Positions 1 through 11,300 of a stretch of 64,000 bases of DNA are shown one piece after another. Positions within the stretch are counted from its first letter, which is position 1. The number at the start of each line of letters is the position of its first letter. The notes below the pieces were generated by a model, which worked only from the letters and a program-made list of their open reading frames with translations, was not told the DNA's origin and did no database searches. Source of the DNA: Parelaphostrongylus tenuis (taxonomy: Eukaryota; Nematoda; Chromadorea; Rhabditida; Metastrongylidae); assembly GCA_019055375.1 (NCBI GenBank), contig JAHQIW010000373.1:1-64000 (forward strand), in the 5' to 3' direction. Both the position numbers and the translations under genes were made by a program.

Positions 1-1560
1 CCACACTACATCTACTCCTGAGTAATTACAACTCACTCTTTGAGAAGAATCTCGATTTGTTCGGCTCATTTTTGGGACTCTTTCCTTACTTTCGGTTGCC
101 GAGCGATTTCATTCACATCCTCGAATGGAACTGAGTGCAGATTCAGATTTACAGATTTCATTTGCAATGTTAAGGATTTGGTCAGACACATCATCTTGAT
201 TTTCCTGAAGCATCATAAATGCATTGTTTGGTGAAGTGATATCGTAGACATTGATACAGTAACCTGCTCAAAGATTCTGATTAGAAAAATCTAATTCAGT
301 AAACAACTGTGAAGTTAATTTCTGTATAGATTCTCGTTTTCATATTATGCGATTGTAGGTCAGAAATTTGTGCTAGAAAGTAACTTCATGAAGCGCAGAG
401 ATTCTCCCAAGTTCTGTGTTCCCAGACCCAGTAGTCTTGATCTTTGTGCTGGGATGCTCGGTATACATTGGATGCGATGCATTTAATGCAAATTAATGAT
501 GGCTTCCAACTTCAAACTGATTTGCCTCGAAGTATAACATATCAAGAATATAAACAAAGCCTATTAATCGAGTGTTCTCAAAAGCTCGTTTTTAAGCTTT
601 GATATATTCTAGAGATTTCGATGTTTGCCGTGTCAGTGGCTTATACATTTGGTGGTCTCGCCCACCGTATCACAGCTACACGCCCCAGTGACTGGACTTA
701 CATAATAGGAAAGGGGAAACCTTTAAGTTTTCCAGAATACATGTAAATTTGAGAACGTAGGTTTCAAAACAGTTGATTGAAAGGCAATGTCTACATAGAT
801 AATTGACAACAGCAGAGTGTCATTGATTGTAAAACACTCAGGCGACATTTCACTTTGACCTGGCTTTTTCATTCTCTGCCTTTCCTTCACTACTGGGTAG
901 GGTTGGTTAGTGGAGCGTTGGGCTCTGGTGAGGTGAACGACACCCCCGAGAAGTAGGTTAACCAGTGACATAGCGAATCGCTAAAAGGCAAAAAGTCCTT
1001 CAGAACAAATAAAGAAAAAAAAGTGGTATAACATACAACATATGATAAAATAAACAACCTCTGTGCTTACCCTACAACGGCTCTTCCTAATCCACTAAGT
1101 ATGCACTACATCATTTCGCGGCTCTACAAGCATATCTCTCTCAACTACTTTCGACTATGGGTAGCAACGCATTATTCTCTTGGGTTGTGACCACACTGTC
1201 CAAATCACCATCATCTTCAATCTGTTAGCATCCTTACAACTATCACAACGATCTTCCTCTTTAGTCCAATTAATAGATTCCAAGCGCTAAACTCTGCCGT
1301 CACATAATCATTATCGTACGTTACGCGCTCCACTACTCTAACATAAAAGCTTAATGTACCACTTACTACGTTAAGCTTCTTGCAGCGTCATTATTATCAA
1401 GTCAAGTCTCTTGTACCATTGTTAAAAGGCTCTTTTCCGTTATCTGGATTAAATGAAGAAACGAACCCCTTCGCTGAACAAGGATTTTCCATTACACTTT
1501 TAGCAATCACTTGAAAGCGTAAATCTATGGCTATTGCGCTACATGGCCGTTTTTTGGAAA
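1..1560. other. No recognisable gene or repeat
   Basis: AT-rich sequence without a convincing coding region on either strand. The short open frames at the left edge and at 723-971 have no recognisable motif. I see no tRNA-like, transposase or microsatellite signal here. Confidence 0.5.
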
Positions 1561-1569
1561 GCTTTTTTT

Positions 1570-2150
1570 AACACTATAGCAGAAAGAGAACCTTTGTGTT
1601 CCACACATGCATAGTTCTCGCAAGACGGAGCTCTCTATTCAACCTCTAGCGCTGTGCTCATTTGCTGAAGATACAGCTTCACTGCAGTGTAGTATGGGAA
1701 ATAAGACTGAGTTTCACATACGCGACGCTGTTTGTTGGCTATGTGTGTGCTGAGAAGGAGGAGAGGGTGGGGGAGGCAGTAGATTTGATACAGCGATCGA
1801 TCGATCGTGCTGGTGCGCTACACATTTGGAGTGCAATTTTTGTTATTCAATTAGAATTTTCTTCCCTTTCATAGAAACTTCAGATAAAACGTATAGCTTT
1901 GATACTACAAAATTTTCTCCACACGTTCTATGATTTTTGTGCTTTTGGCGAAGTGATAGTGAAAACGCGCGACCGGTGTTAAATAAAATTTTATTTCAAA
2001 TGTTACAGCGTTATAAGAGAGTTTTTCCAAAATAGGTCATGCAGCGCTGTAGCCAGAGATTTGAGCTTTTGAATGATTACTAACATTCTTGCAAGCATTT
2101 TTTGTCTAGCAAAAGGGATTGGATCTTCATTTGTTCCAGGATAAGGAAGA
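1570..2150 (+). repeat. Dispersed repeat, member of a family with copies at 25.9, 29.3, 45.5 and 46.6 kb
   Basis: The block holds the ordered landmarks CACTGCAGTGTAG, an AAATAAGACTGA stretch, a G-rich GGAGAGGGTGGGGGAGG tract, a CGATCGATCG core and a GTTATTCAA...TTTTC tail. The same landmarks recur in the same order at 25,980-26,330 and 29,340-29,700 (+ strand) and inverted at 45,500-45,860. The tail (about 2,000-2,150) has the ACAGCGTTATAA...GAGCTTTTGAATGATTACTAAC motif pair that also occurs in the degenerate 150-bp-spaced repeats elsewhere in the window. No coding capacity is evident, so this is probably an old non-autonomous element or satellite-derived sequence. Confidence 0.6.
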
Positions 2151-2536
2151 GAGTCGTAACTGTATTGTACCTCACACCACTATGTCTTATTACTCTATCG
2201 ACTATGGCAAAGGTACTTTGATATCTCATGATGACTTAATACTCATAATTTCATTCTCAGTTATTGACCCCCTTGACAACTAGCCGCTTAATGTAATTGT
2301 ATTCGTCGATATAGTTATAATTTTGGTTGTGTTACTAGCGCAAACACTTACATTACCCACGTTCTAGATTACGAGCTTTGGTACGTTTGAAAAATCCCGC
2401 CTAGCAGGCAAGGCAATGATAAAAACTATATCACCGACTAAACAGTACAAATATGATCAGATAGGTAGGAAATCATTTGCGGTTGAGATTATCTAGAAGA
2501 ATGCTCCACGTTTCCATCCATTCTATGAAAAGCTAA

Positions 2537-3083
2537 TAGGTTGGAAAAAAAGTTCTGGGGCATTTGTAAAAATTGAACAATATTAACCATTCTTCAAAAA
2601 AATGGCCATCGCTTTCCATGACTTTTTGCCTTCAGTCGGCCAAGTTTCGAAACTGGTTGAAGTTGACCATTTCATAGAAAACAAATCAAAGAACTCTCGA
2701 CATGCTTCTTCAATTTAATCGAACGATTTAAATCAGACGTCCTGAACGAGGTTTGTCTTCGAAGTCAAGTCTCCTGCATCAAAGCGTTGAAACCAGCGTC
2801 AAGCAGCAGATCTGCTTGCTGTGCCTTCCCCTTTAACTTCGTTTACTTCATCGAACGCAGTTTGCTGTGTAAGAAGACCCTTTCTCCAATAATGACGCAG
2901 TGAAACACGAACTTCAATTGTATCTTTGGACATGGCAGAGGCTTGTGACAGAGAAAACAAAGACGAATAATATCTAGGGCTTTAGTGGGAAGATCTCACA
3001 TAATAAATTGTAATAATCCCATGATATGCATGGGAGAATCTCACGCTTATCGAAGTGCTTCAGAACTTTCTTTCCAACCCTGA
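2537..3083 (-). pseudogene. Mariner-type transposon remnant with both inverted ends and a transposase N-terminal relic
   Basis: The left end reads TAGGTTGGAAAAAAAGTTCTG. The right end, read on the minus strand, is AGGGTTGGAAAGAAAGTTCTG, so the two ends form inverted repeats about 20 bp long, typical of mariner elements. Between them the minus strand encodes a broken N-terminal transposase. It begins near 2,935 with MSKDTIEVRVSLRHYW and continues after frameshifts into a WFQRFDAGDLTSKT-like segment, the helix-turn-helix region that precedes the DDD catalytic domain. At about 547 bp it is far shorter than a full mariner (about 1.3 kb), and the catalytic domain is missing. It is therefore an internally deleted, non-autonomous derivative. 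The motifs and ends are visible; family placement beyond mariner is not possible from this remnant. Confidence 0.65.
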
Positions 3084-3139
3084 TAATTGGAGAAGCATCT
3101 CGACACATATATCTTCTAGAAAACCTTTTCATCTATCAG

Positions 3140-3232
3140 TTTCCCAAGACCGACTGTCTATTAACCCGGCATGCTTCAATATAATTCCTGGTTTTCTTCT
3201 TTAGGCTAAACACGAGGTGTCACACACAAATC
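3140..3232 (-). repeat. Penelope-like element terminal fragment
   Basis: Read on the minus strand, this stretch matches the right-hand end of the Penelope-like element at about 37,395-37,475. Shared landmarks are AACACGAGGTGT, a GATTTTCTTCTTTG-like stretch, the GGCATGCTTCA block and CCCAAGACCGACTGTCTATTAA. Part of the match lies just outside the 174-bp inverted repeat of that element, so either the element extends further than the repeat or both were inserted into the same host repeat. The hammerhead part is not included here. Confidence 0.55.
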
Positions 3233-3862
3233 TTTTCATCTTTTTTTTAACCATTATACTTGGCAAGGAAAAAAGTAGTAAGCTTAACTGTGTTGGTCAC
3301 ACACTTCCTTTACGTGGATTCTGAAGCGCGTGAGAAGAAATCCAGTCCGTTGCTGTGAAAGATCGCGTGTGCCGTCATCTCTCTTCAAAAGAATGTTTTT
3401 ACAAAAGGCACACTTACAACGTGTAAATGACGGTGGTCTCAGGCAGGATCATTCACTGCAATCGAAATCACTGGAGAGTTTTACGTTATGAAATCGTAGT
3501 GGTTCATCCAGATACTATTGAAAGCCCATGTTTGAAATCAAAATACAAGTTATGATCCTGCACATTCAAAGTTTTTCAACTACGAAACGTTTGCAATTTC
3601 ACAAAGCAGCAATTTACATTTATATGTTTTACTTCATATTCCCGATGTATGCGCGCAATAAACATTAAGCTATCAAAAACCAAAAACTATTATTTTTATG
3701 ACTGCACTTCTAAATCAGAAATATTGAGTTTCTTCAATGCTTTCCATTTTTTGGGTGAACTATGTGATATCACCGAGTCTTGGCCTGAGATGACGACAGA
3801 TTATTTAACTACACAGATGATTTTTTCAACTCATTCTGTGGCAGATCGGTGCGCTATAGCGT

Positions 3863-3985
3863 AGAAAGAGCGATGTGTAAGATGGGTGTCAGTAGTGTAA
3901 CGGATAGAGCACGCATTCCCGGAAAGAGTGAGGCGCGGGTTCTAGTCCCGCCTGACGCAAAAAATTTTGCACATCGCTCTACATC
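3863..3985 (+). repeat. Fold-back tRNA-like repeat
   Basis: A tRNA-like segment at about 3,886-3,957 has a pairable acceptor stem (GTGTCAG with CTGACGC), an A-box-like region and a T-arm GCGGG-TTCTAGT-CCCGC. It is enclosed by an inverted repeat, with AGAGCGATGTGTAA on the left and TTGCACATCGCTCTAC on the right, so the whole unit can fold back around the tRNA-like core. The anticodon arm is not a normal five-pair stem, so a functional tRNA is unlikely. The same architecture recurs near 34.2 and 43.0 kb. Confidence 0.5.
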
Positions 3986-4299
3986 TTTTGGTTTATATTT
4001 CGGCGAGTTCTGTCAACGATTTGAATATCGCGATTAGTTGACAACGTCGGAAGTCTGAATTGCGGCTATTTAACCCTCAAGGAACAACGTGTACCAGCTC
4101 AGGTACACGAGTGTTTGAAGGCCTTTCTCGCAGAAGAAATGTTTTGTCCTAGATATTTAGTATTCATTCGAAAGCTTAAATCTTTGCAATTTTAAAAAAC
4201 TGTTTACCTTCAAAAGAAAGCTTTTTGTTAAGTTGCAACAGCGGATATAAAAATTTTTTTGCACTCAAATTTCCTCATTTACCCGACTGAGGCGGCTAT

Positions 4300-5105
4300 A
4301 CGGCTCTTCACCAGCGTTTTAACACTCATTAGATAGCCCAAATCTCGAGGATTCTGAGGATAAAATTGGTTTTTTTTTGGGAGATCACCATAAGACGCCG
4401 TAAGAGCTAGAAGACGATCACATTTCACGCCCAAAATGCTACCTCGCCGTTCGAATGTCATAGGTGATAGTAACAGGTGAAGTCTATAACTCAAAGGTGT
4501 CTTATTGTTGAATAAAGGATGGAATGTCGCAAGTGAATCTTCTGTGAAGAATTTTGAGACTATTCCTTGTGAAATCCTTTATTCGTCTTATGAGAACATA
4601 GCTTGAAAACACATCCTCTACAACTGAACAGCTCGAATAGAAGATTATGAGAAAGTATTTCTAACATGTAGCTCAAATATGTGTAGGAAGAGCGCGCGTT
4701 CATCGTTGGACATGACACGGTACATTCCCTATCAGCACCCATACTCAAAAACTGTATTTTTCGCTTTTCTTCGACCTTTTACAATATAGCTTAAATGTCG
4801 AAAATTAAGAGATGTACTTCATTTTTTGAAAGTCTCTGTATTACACTGTAATAGGAAAAAGAATTTGTTATTAAACACTTGAGCGTCTTTCAAAGAGGAA
4901 CGATCTTCTTCAAAAAATTCAGTACTTCTTCGACAACATAGATTTCGACAAATTAAACTCAAAATCTCAAGGATATGCATGGTTTTTGAGAGAGACTTCT
5001 TAATTCGTCGTTACAGCTAGAAGAACACTGAGCTTTACACTAGGCGCGCACCGAACGCCACATGTAAATTGCGCTGCGCGACAGACACGGCCCCGAGTAC
5101 GAAAC
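4300..5105 (-). repeat. Diverged repeat, inverted copy of 34,742-35,510
   Basis: Reverse-complementing 34,742-35,510 reproduces this block with scattered substitutions. Shared landmarks are the AATTGCGCTGCGCGACAGACACGG region (4,070s of the right half, here at about 5,067-5,095), the CTTCGACAACA segment near 4,930, CATGACACGGT near 4,710 and AATAAAGGATGGAAT near 4,512. A third partial copy is at 42,420-42,650. Short open frames inside are shadows without recognisable motifs. Confidence 0.6.
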
Positions 5106-5129
5106 TCAATGATCTCTTAGCTGTAACAA

Positions 5130-6650
5130 CACATTAAAACCTTCTTTTCAAAAGCCACGCTCATCATTGAAATTGCTGAGATTGGTGCTATCGAATATTT
5201 ACTGGAAATCTGAATGGAAACCTCTCTCGGGCGAAAGATGCTTGCGTGTAAAAGAAAAATTGGTACTTGTATCCCAAGCGGTGGCAAATTTTTGAGCCTA
5301 TCACATTCGCTGAACAGGCAATTTTTATAGGAGCGTTTATAGTTATTTGAAAGCTTAAATGTCTGCCTACAACCATCACTCAACCCTTTCTCGCATACCT
5401 CAACTCTGAAAAATTGGAAATAAGCGTATGATTGATATAATCTTAGTCATAGGAGAGTTATCGATGAAGAAGTATCGAAAATAGCATGCATTATTATTTC
5501 TTTGCAAATTACTTATTGTTTTAATTTTTATTCGCCATGGTAGCTCTTGGGTTTTGTATAAAACTGCGATAGATCAAAATTACATTTTCTCGTTGTGATC
5601 TCCTCCATACAATTCAATGCATTTGATTAATTGTCAAATTCAGCACATTTCCGTAATGAACCAACGTTTTCTCTATAGAAGAAGCATGTATCTGAACCAA
5701 AATCTTGCGATCGAAAAGAGGAAATCTTTTTCTGTCAAATTAATGCAAGATTTCAAAAAAATTTTGCAGAACAGAAAAAAACCTTAATCAAACAGCGAAA
5801 ATCGCTTGTATCGCTCCGCGCGCATCGATTTCTACAGCCGCCAATCAGGGGTCAAAAGACAATTCTCCACGTTAAGTGGACATCTAAAATACTGCTCTTA
5901 CAGTATTGATATGATGTTGTAATAACGTATTCATGACTGCTGAGTAATATGCAAACGTTGTTTCTTCATACGGGAAATGATTCAACATTCGACATTGACC
6001 ACTTGTAGATGAATGCCGACAACATTGATACATTGTATCAAAAAAGAGAGATGACGGATCAAGGACGTCGGTGGTGTAAAAGTAACACAATCCGTTGGCA
6101 AAAATGGAACCCAAGTCCAATTCTCGTCTAGGTTTATAGGTAAATAAGTCGTTGAGAAAGCTTGTATAGGTGTGCCTGTATCACAACAGTAGACACGTGG
6201 TAATTTGGCCCATTTGTTTGTGAAAAAGAGGCTAGCCGTTTAGATCAAAAAGAAGCATTCTACAATTTTCAGTTCAAGAAAGTTCAATTTTTATTCACTA
6301 CCTTTTCAACCTATAAATTCAGCAGCCTTTTTTCAGAATAAAAGAATCTAGACAAATATCTGATGTTCTGCTTTAACTTGTTCGATCAGCCAACCGTATA
6401 GTTAGAAAGTCTCGATAATTGCTAATGACATAAGGCGATAATTAATGCCTATTTTTCCTTGTACATTCCTTATAGAGATTTTAATAGGGAGCGCCGCTGA
6501 TTTCACAAAAGTGACTGTAGGTATTGTTTGATCCTGTAGCTGAAAGCGATTGAAAATAGGGGATTTTTTTTATCATCTGTCACGCGGTGATTTGAAATAA
6601 TTCAGCGGCGATTCCTCTGTATGTAGAGATAGATTCCTCTGCATGGGATT
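5130..6650. other. Mostly featureless, with one weak exon candidate
   Basis: The 5,884-6,120 minus-strand frame (78 codons, ending in TAG at 5,884) is the most protein-like part. It contains a Cys pair (YQCCRHSS) and SGQCRMLNHFPYEE, and lies below an ACCTAG acceptor-like site near 6,128. I do not recognise a family. The section around 5,780-5,870 (AACAGCGAAAATCGC and neighbours) resembles an inverted copy of 18,790-18,890, so much of this interval is old repeat. Confidence 0.3.
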
Positions 6651-7100
6651 GCCTGAATTGAAAGGCACAGCTATTGATGAGGCTACAAGGCCGAAACACA
6701 TGCCTAACACTTTATAGTTGCCATAACCGATTTCACGATAGGCCCAAAACATGTCATCAGTTTACAGTCAAACAGTATTTTTGCACATCAACTAAGGTCA
6801 TTTATTATGCATATCTTAACCAATCCTGCATCCAATTCGATTTCCTGCACCGATTGTCCACTTTCCGCATGTCGCTGCGGGCGAGATAGCAGACTAAGTG
6901 TTTTCGTGTTTCCTAGGATAAGTGCTAAATGGGCTCGAAACGATTAGGTCATGTTTTGGGATAGCCGTGCTATCTCTTTTTGACATCTTTATCACAGACA
7001 CTTGGATCGTTTTGGTTACATGAAGTGAGGTGATTGATTCAAATAAGCCTTCTATGAAAATTTTATTATAGGTGAAAAGTTAGTTTTATGGGTTGATTAG

Positions 7101-7448
7101 GTGCGTGATCAAAGCAGAGCTTTGCTTGTGCAAAAAACGTCCTCTCACAGTGTTGCCAACATAATGAGCTATTGTGATAACCATATCGGAGCACCAGATC
7201 TTTTTTGCTCACTTATGAAAATCGCAAGCTGTTGGAAGCATCAATCAAAGGACCACAGTAATCGTAGAGCTCCCTGTCCTTCATATTTCCAGAAAACTTG
7301 GAAAAATCACGTTAACCTATTTGAGAACTTTGCAAATATACGAGGTTGGCCTCATGTATTAGTAAATTCAGCGAACATTTGTCTTGATTCCCTCATAGCA
7401 ATTCCAAGGAACGCAAGCTGTAAAACTTTCAGTCTAGAAAGATCGTGA
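7101..7448 (+). other. Open frame of 115 codons, no recognised family
   Basis: This is an uninterrupted frame in otherwise stop-rich DNA. It has several Cys and His residues (for example SYCDNHIG, ASCWKHQSKDH and RRAPCPSYF) but no motif I can name. It begins at GTG directly after a TTGATTAG that could serve as a splice acceptor. It shows no match to the recognised transposon proteins in the window. It may be an old exon or a chance frame. Confidence 0.2.
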
Positions 7449-8154
7449 ACGGCAAAAAAAAAAAACGGGATTTGTTTTGACTAAAAAATGCCAAACCACT
7501 TTTTCGATCGTGAGGATTATACACTGATGTAAAGTCATAGAGAGGGAGGTGGTCATAAGACACTATGGGAGACTCAAAGAACGCCTCCCATGCTTTCTCG
7601 CAGACAAATAGTTTCAGCTGCTACGCGGAAACGGTTATAGTGCAGGCGTACTTATACGAGTGATCTCAACAAATAATCTACTTTCAGTCTCAGATAACAG
7701 TTGAACACGCGTTTTTCTCCATTAAGGCGGCCTAAATTATCATTACACCACCGACGCAGTTGTTCCGTCAGCTCATTTTGCGGTACAATGCGTCGAAGTT
7801 GGCAGCTCCAAGTGTTGATGGTGAACGGTGCAGTGGTATCACGCGCTTCGGTATGGATGAAATGCGGATTTTTAACTTTCACTTAATGATTCAAATCTGC
7901 TTATCATTCAGCAATCTCAAATTGCTATTATTCCATCATAGCATTGCTATGAAAGCAGTAAATTTTAGAATAATCGCAGACCTGTCCACTAAACATAGAT
8001 AGTCATCTTTACAAGACCCCAAATTTAAAGTGCCAATATTGCCAGTTGAACGCATCATTCAGATTGCTGTAGGAAACATCCAAATACTGTTTTTAACAGA
8101 TTTTTGGTTGCAGTTAAATAGAATTTAGGGTGCGATATGTCATGCAGTGTCTTT

Positions 8155-8486
8155 ACTGAATGGGCTAACAATATGCTGGAAGAAGTTATGCTAGAGACCT
8201 TCACAGCAAAATAGTTGAAAAATCAACTTTGTTGACACCAACTCGTTTGTTAAACCCCTTCTCATTACCATTTCTTCCTTCCGTCCCTGAGGGAGCAGGG
8301 TATTTTTTTCGCATATCTTTATTTATTGGGCTGACGATATGCTGAAAGAAGTTATGCTAAAGACATTCGCAGCAAAATAGTCGAAAAAGCATTTGAGTTG
8401 ATACCGGCTCATCTGTCAAATCCTCTCTCATTCCGACCTCTTCCTTCCGTCCCTGAAAAGGCACGATATTTTTTCCGCATGGGATG
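8155..8486 (+). repeat. Two-copy tandem duplication, period about 166 bp
   Basis: ATATGCTGGAAGAAGTTATGC at 8,171 is repeated as ATATGCTGAAAGAAGTTATGC at 8,337, followed in both copies by a CAGCAAAATAGT stretch and TTCTTCCTTCCGTCCCTGA. Divergence is about 15-20 percent by eye. No coding content is evident. Confidence 0.7.
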
Positions 8487-8579
8487 GAATAATCGATTCC
8501 GTTCTTGCACCTTGTGAGCCTTTGACTTGCTATCTGGAGACGGCGGTACAAAAGGCATGTCGACGTAATTAGGTCTCAT

Positions 8580-9220
8580 TTACCCCCTTATCTTCGGCTA
8601 AATTAAGTAGCTACTCCATTGGCACACAAATTTCTTTGCGAAGCTAACTGAACATAATAAATTTATTGCCATGAAATAGATAATGTGAACACTTATCATG
8701 AATCCACATACAGATCATACTGCGATAAAAACCATAGACTGTCACGCAAAGCAGAATCTGCGCTGGAAGAAAGTATCATTAATAAAATTTCCTCTAAATC
8801 ACATTTAGATAAGTAGCTGTCATTGGACCGCACACAAATAATGATTCTCTAATCCTTATTCATGCGAAATGCTGCTATTTTTTAATACGTGGCGGAAAGC
8901 TGTAGTGCAGTGAAGATGAAATAACCCTTTAACCAGTAAGATTTTGATTTTTATAAGAACATGACGTTTTCGCAAGGAAATCATACTCTTTATGGGAACA
9001 GTAATAATGGTTGGGATTTCCTTGAAGCGTCATCTATAATCAAAAATCAAAGTCTCGTCAGCGATTAACAATAACCCAATATCCAGGTGGCTACAGTTGA
9101 GACTCAAAAATGGAAATGATTTACAAAAATGAAAAAGATGGGAAAACTTATCATCCAGTTCAAGGAGAATGCTAATTTGTAGCTGATCACGTAGTTTTCA
9201 GTTGAACTGACTTGTGTACG
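8580..9220 (+). repeat. Diverged duplicate of 38,030-38,660
   Basis: Both blocks contain, in the same order, an AGCTACTCCATTGG/AGCTATTCCATTAG start, a TTATCATGAA segment, the AGATAA-TA-CTGTCATT-GACC-CACAC block, a GCTGCTATTTTTT/GCTGCCATTTTTT stretch, AGTGCAGTGA and a GAAA-TCATACTCTTT-TGG segment. The match is old (roughly 70-75 percent by eye) and contains no recognisable coding region. Confidence 0.5.
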
Positions 9221-9489
9221 GTTTAGGTTTTATGTCATCTCCATCTCCATTAGCTTAGCCCAAAATTGATGAAGAATTATATATCCTTCTATTATAGAGA
9301 AGGGATGGGGAATTACTGCTTTACTTGACAAGGAAAAGGATATCATTGAAGCTTTTCTTGGGCACGGTATCCATATTAGCGCTCTAACCCATATACTATT
9401 TATTATTACATTACATATATATCAAATTAGTTTCAAATATCACAACTTTACACTTCATTATACTACAACAAAAACCGACATCAGAACAT

Positions 9490-9880
9490 TTGACGGCGCT
9501 ATCATATAATCTCACCAGGCCTATATTATGTGTTGTAGTAGATGAGGAAAGTATGCATAATAATAATGCAAAGCAGCCAAAGATTGTGAAACTTCAAGAT
9601 GCTAAAAAAACAAACGATGGCGGAGGATCATCACTAAAACTAAAGCCAAGCTTCCTGTATGAAAAGGCAAGTTGAGTGCGAGCTTCCTTGCTACGCAGCG
9701 TAAGCGTTTGCACAAGATATTGCTGTGATGTTGGCTTAGAACAAGTTTTATAGTCCTTTGAATTCATTATATTATTACTTTCTATGAAATATCGGTCAGT
9801 TTGATCGACCTTTGTCAACGTGAAACGCGCCTCTACATCGGTGACTACTACTGAGGTATTGAAAATAAAATGCACATTAT
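9490..9880 (+). repeat. Composite-repeat copy lacking the SINE (empty-site paralogue)
   Basis: The sequence ATCATATAATCTCACCAGGCC (about 9,505) and AAAGCCAAGC..GAGTTGAGTGCGAGCTT onward to the GATCGACC...GGTGACTACT region near 9,850 match the flanks of the SINE-containing composite at 13,430-14,060 and 59,885-60,520. Here the two flanks meet at ATAATGCAAAGCAGCC with no SINE between them. It therefore represents the structure before SINE insertion. The 61-codon frame starting at 9,490 is incidental. Confidence 0.55.
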
Positions 9881-9950
9881 TGCACCTTCCGTTTCGTGCA
9901 TTTCCTCAAAATCACTCGCCACTTTCAGTATGCCTACCAACCCCTTTTTG

Positions 9951-10275
9951 AGTTTTTGCATGTGGTCTGTTATAGGTCAACTTGTAGAGCCCGATACACG
10001 TGTTTCGGCTTCGACAGCTTGGTCAGTCGGGCAGTACACTACGCCTTCAGCCAATGTCATTGTGGGAACCCAATCCCTATATAGAGTTGGCGAAGACGAA
10101 CGTTCGACACGTGCCATTAAGTATATCACTAAATGGCAGTGTTCACACTCATTTGCTTTTGGCTGGTATCGTTAACTATATCAAACCCTTCGTTTCGAGT
10201 GTTCGCTTAAGATCAAGCTCAACTCTTAATATATGAGATGATCGTTTTTTGAGCCATGTTTGTGACAGACCACAT
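9951..10275 (-). repeat. Hammerhead-bearing ~315-bp repeat, minus orientation
   Basis: This is one monomer of the family described under 14,555-14,597. Landmarks on the plus strand are GTGGTCTGTTATAGG, TAGAGCCCGATACACGTG, TTTCGG...GTCAGTCGGGC, CACTCATTTGCTTTTGGCTGG and TTTCGAGTGTTCGCTTAAGA. The ribozyme region is 9,989-10,032 read on the minus strand. Stem I (GCCCGA/TCGGGC) and the GAAA box are kept, but the core reads CTGACCA in place of CTGANGA (the catalytic G is C), so it is predicted inactive. The next monomer begins at TTTTTTGAGCCATG near 10,245, giving head-to-tail order. Confidence 0.7.
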
Positions 10276-10289
10276 GAATGGCGCAAAAA

Positions 10290-10480
10290 ATGATTTTCAG
10301 ATAGATTATTGCATTGGAGTGAGCGATATGGTTCGCATTCAATCTACACTTTCTTCTTTTTCTTCAGCAGAACAGGCGATTATCGCATTTCGGCCTTCAG
10401 ATAGGACTAAACGTGCCAGTGAGATGGGGCTGCCAATAATACTTTTCGTGACAACGCAGTCTCCCACCACTAAAAATGAC
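10290..10480 (+). repeat. Relic of the 15.7/56.9/60.6-kb repeat
   Basis: GGAGTGAGCGATATGGTT, the TTTTTCTTCAGCAGAACAGGCGAT stretch, and GACTAAACGTGCC followed by GATG align with 15,695-15,810 and 60,610-60,720 (AGTGAGTGACATGGTT, TTTCAGCACTGCAGAAGATGG, GCTGAACGTGCC). It follows directly on the hammerhead monomer. The 79-codon frame here is not considered a gene. Confidence 0.45.
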
Positions 10481-10499
10481 GCATGGAATAAGTGAAGAG

Positions 10500-11295
10500 C
10501 AACAGATCACTAGATAACCTGCCTGCTGTTTCATTTTCTTATGGTCTCGTTTTTTTGAATTTTCTTGGAGAGTTTTGTCAATATTATTGCCTGTAAACGG
10601 CGGAACTTTCAAACTTTTCGGAAATACGTTATGGATGTCGCGCTAAGTTTTGAGTTGAGAACTCGAATTTCGGTCGTGCTGTAATGAAGATCTCTAAGAC
10701 CTACATAATATAGTAAGCGCACCACACGTATCTTAACAATAATCAAATCCGATAACTTTACCATTATTCATAGCCTAGCACGAATAACCTGAAGAATAGT
10801 GTTTGCAAAAACAACAATGATTCGCGAAGTCTGTCGCTGATTTTGGTTGATTTTTCACGCTGCAGAGAACAGAATCGCGCCTTTGATGCGTCGAGCACAT
10901 CACGTTACAGTGACAGTGTGGTTTTCTAACAAAAATGATACAAATAATATTAATACGATGCCACTTCCTCGATAATTCCTAGCAATTTTCTATCATTGGT
11001 GAGTTTTATGAATTGAAACGATTATAGAATTTTTGAAAGAGCTTTTCTGTATTGTATTACGGGCACCAACTTTTTATACACAGACTTATACTCTGATATG
11101 AACATTAATCGTCGCTGCAACCTTTGTTATTAGTCATGAGAATTGATCTTACGTGTTCTACTTTTTTTTCTTCGCAAGCCTCTTCATGAGTCAAGTCCAC
11201 TATCACAATCGGCATTTCCCAAGCTATCAATCGAATCCAACAACCTAAATTAATCACAAAGATACAGAGTGAACAATTGCTGTATGACATATCTC
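10500..11295. other. No recognisable gene
   Basis: AT-rich sequence with only short frames and no clear repeat or RNA signal. Weak similarity of 10,880-10,940 to the 16,410-16,470 stretch suggests more decayed family sequence. Confidence 0.4.
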
Positions 11296-11300
11296 GTCAT

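Noticed and set aside
7652..7882. 76-codon minus-strand frame
   Set aside because: The region contains GGTGCAGTGGTATCACGCG...GGATGAAATGCGG, which looks like a decayed tRNA-like head. Three frames are open at once, so it is probably not coding.
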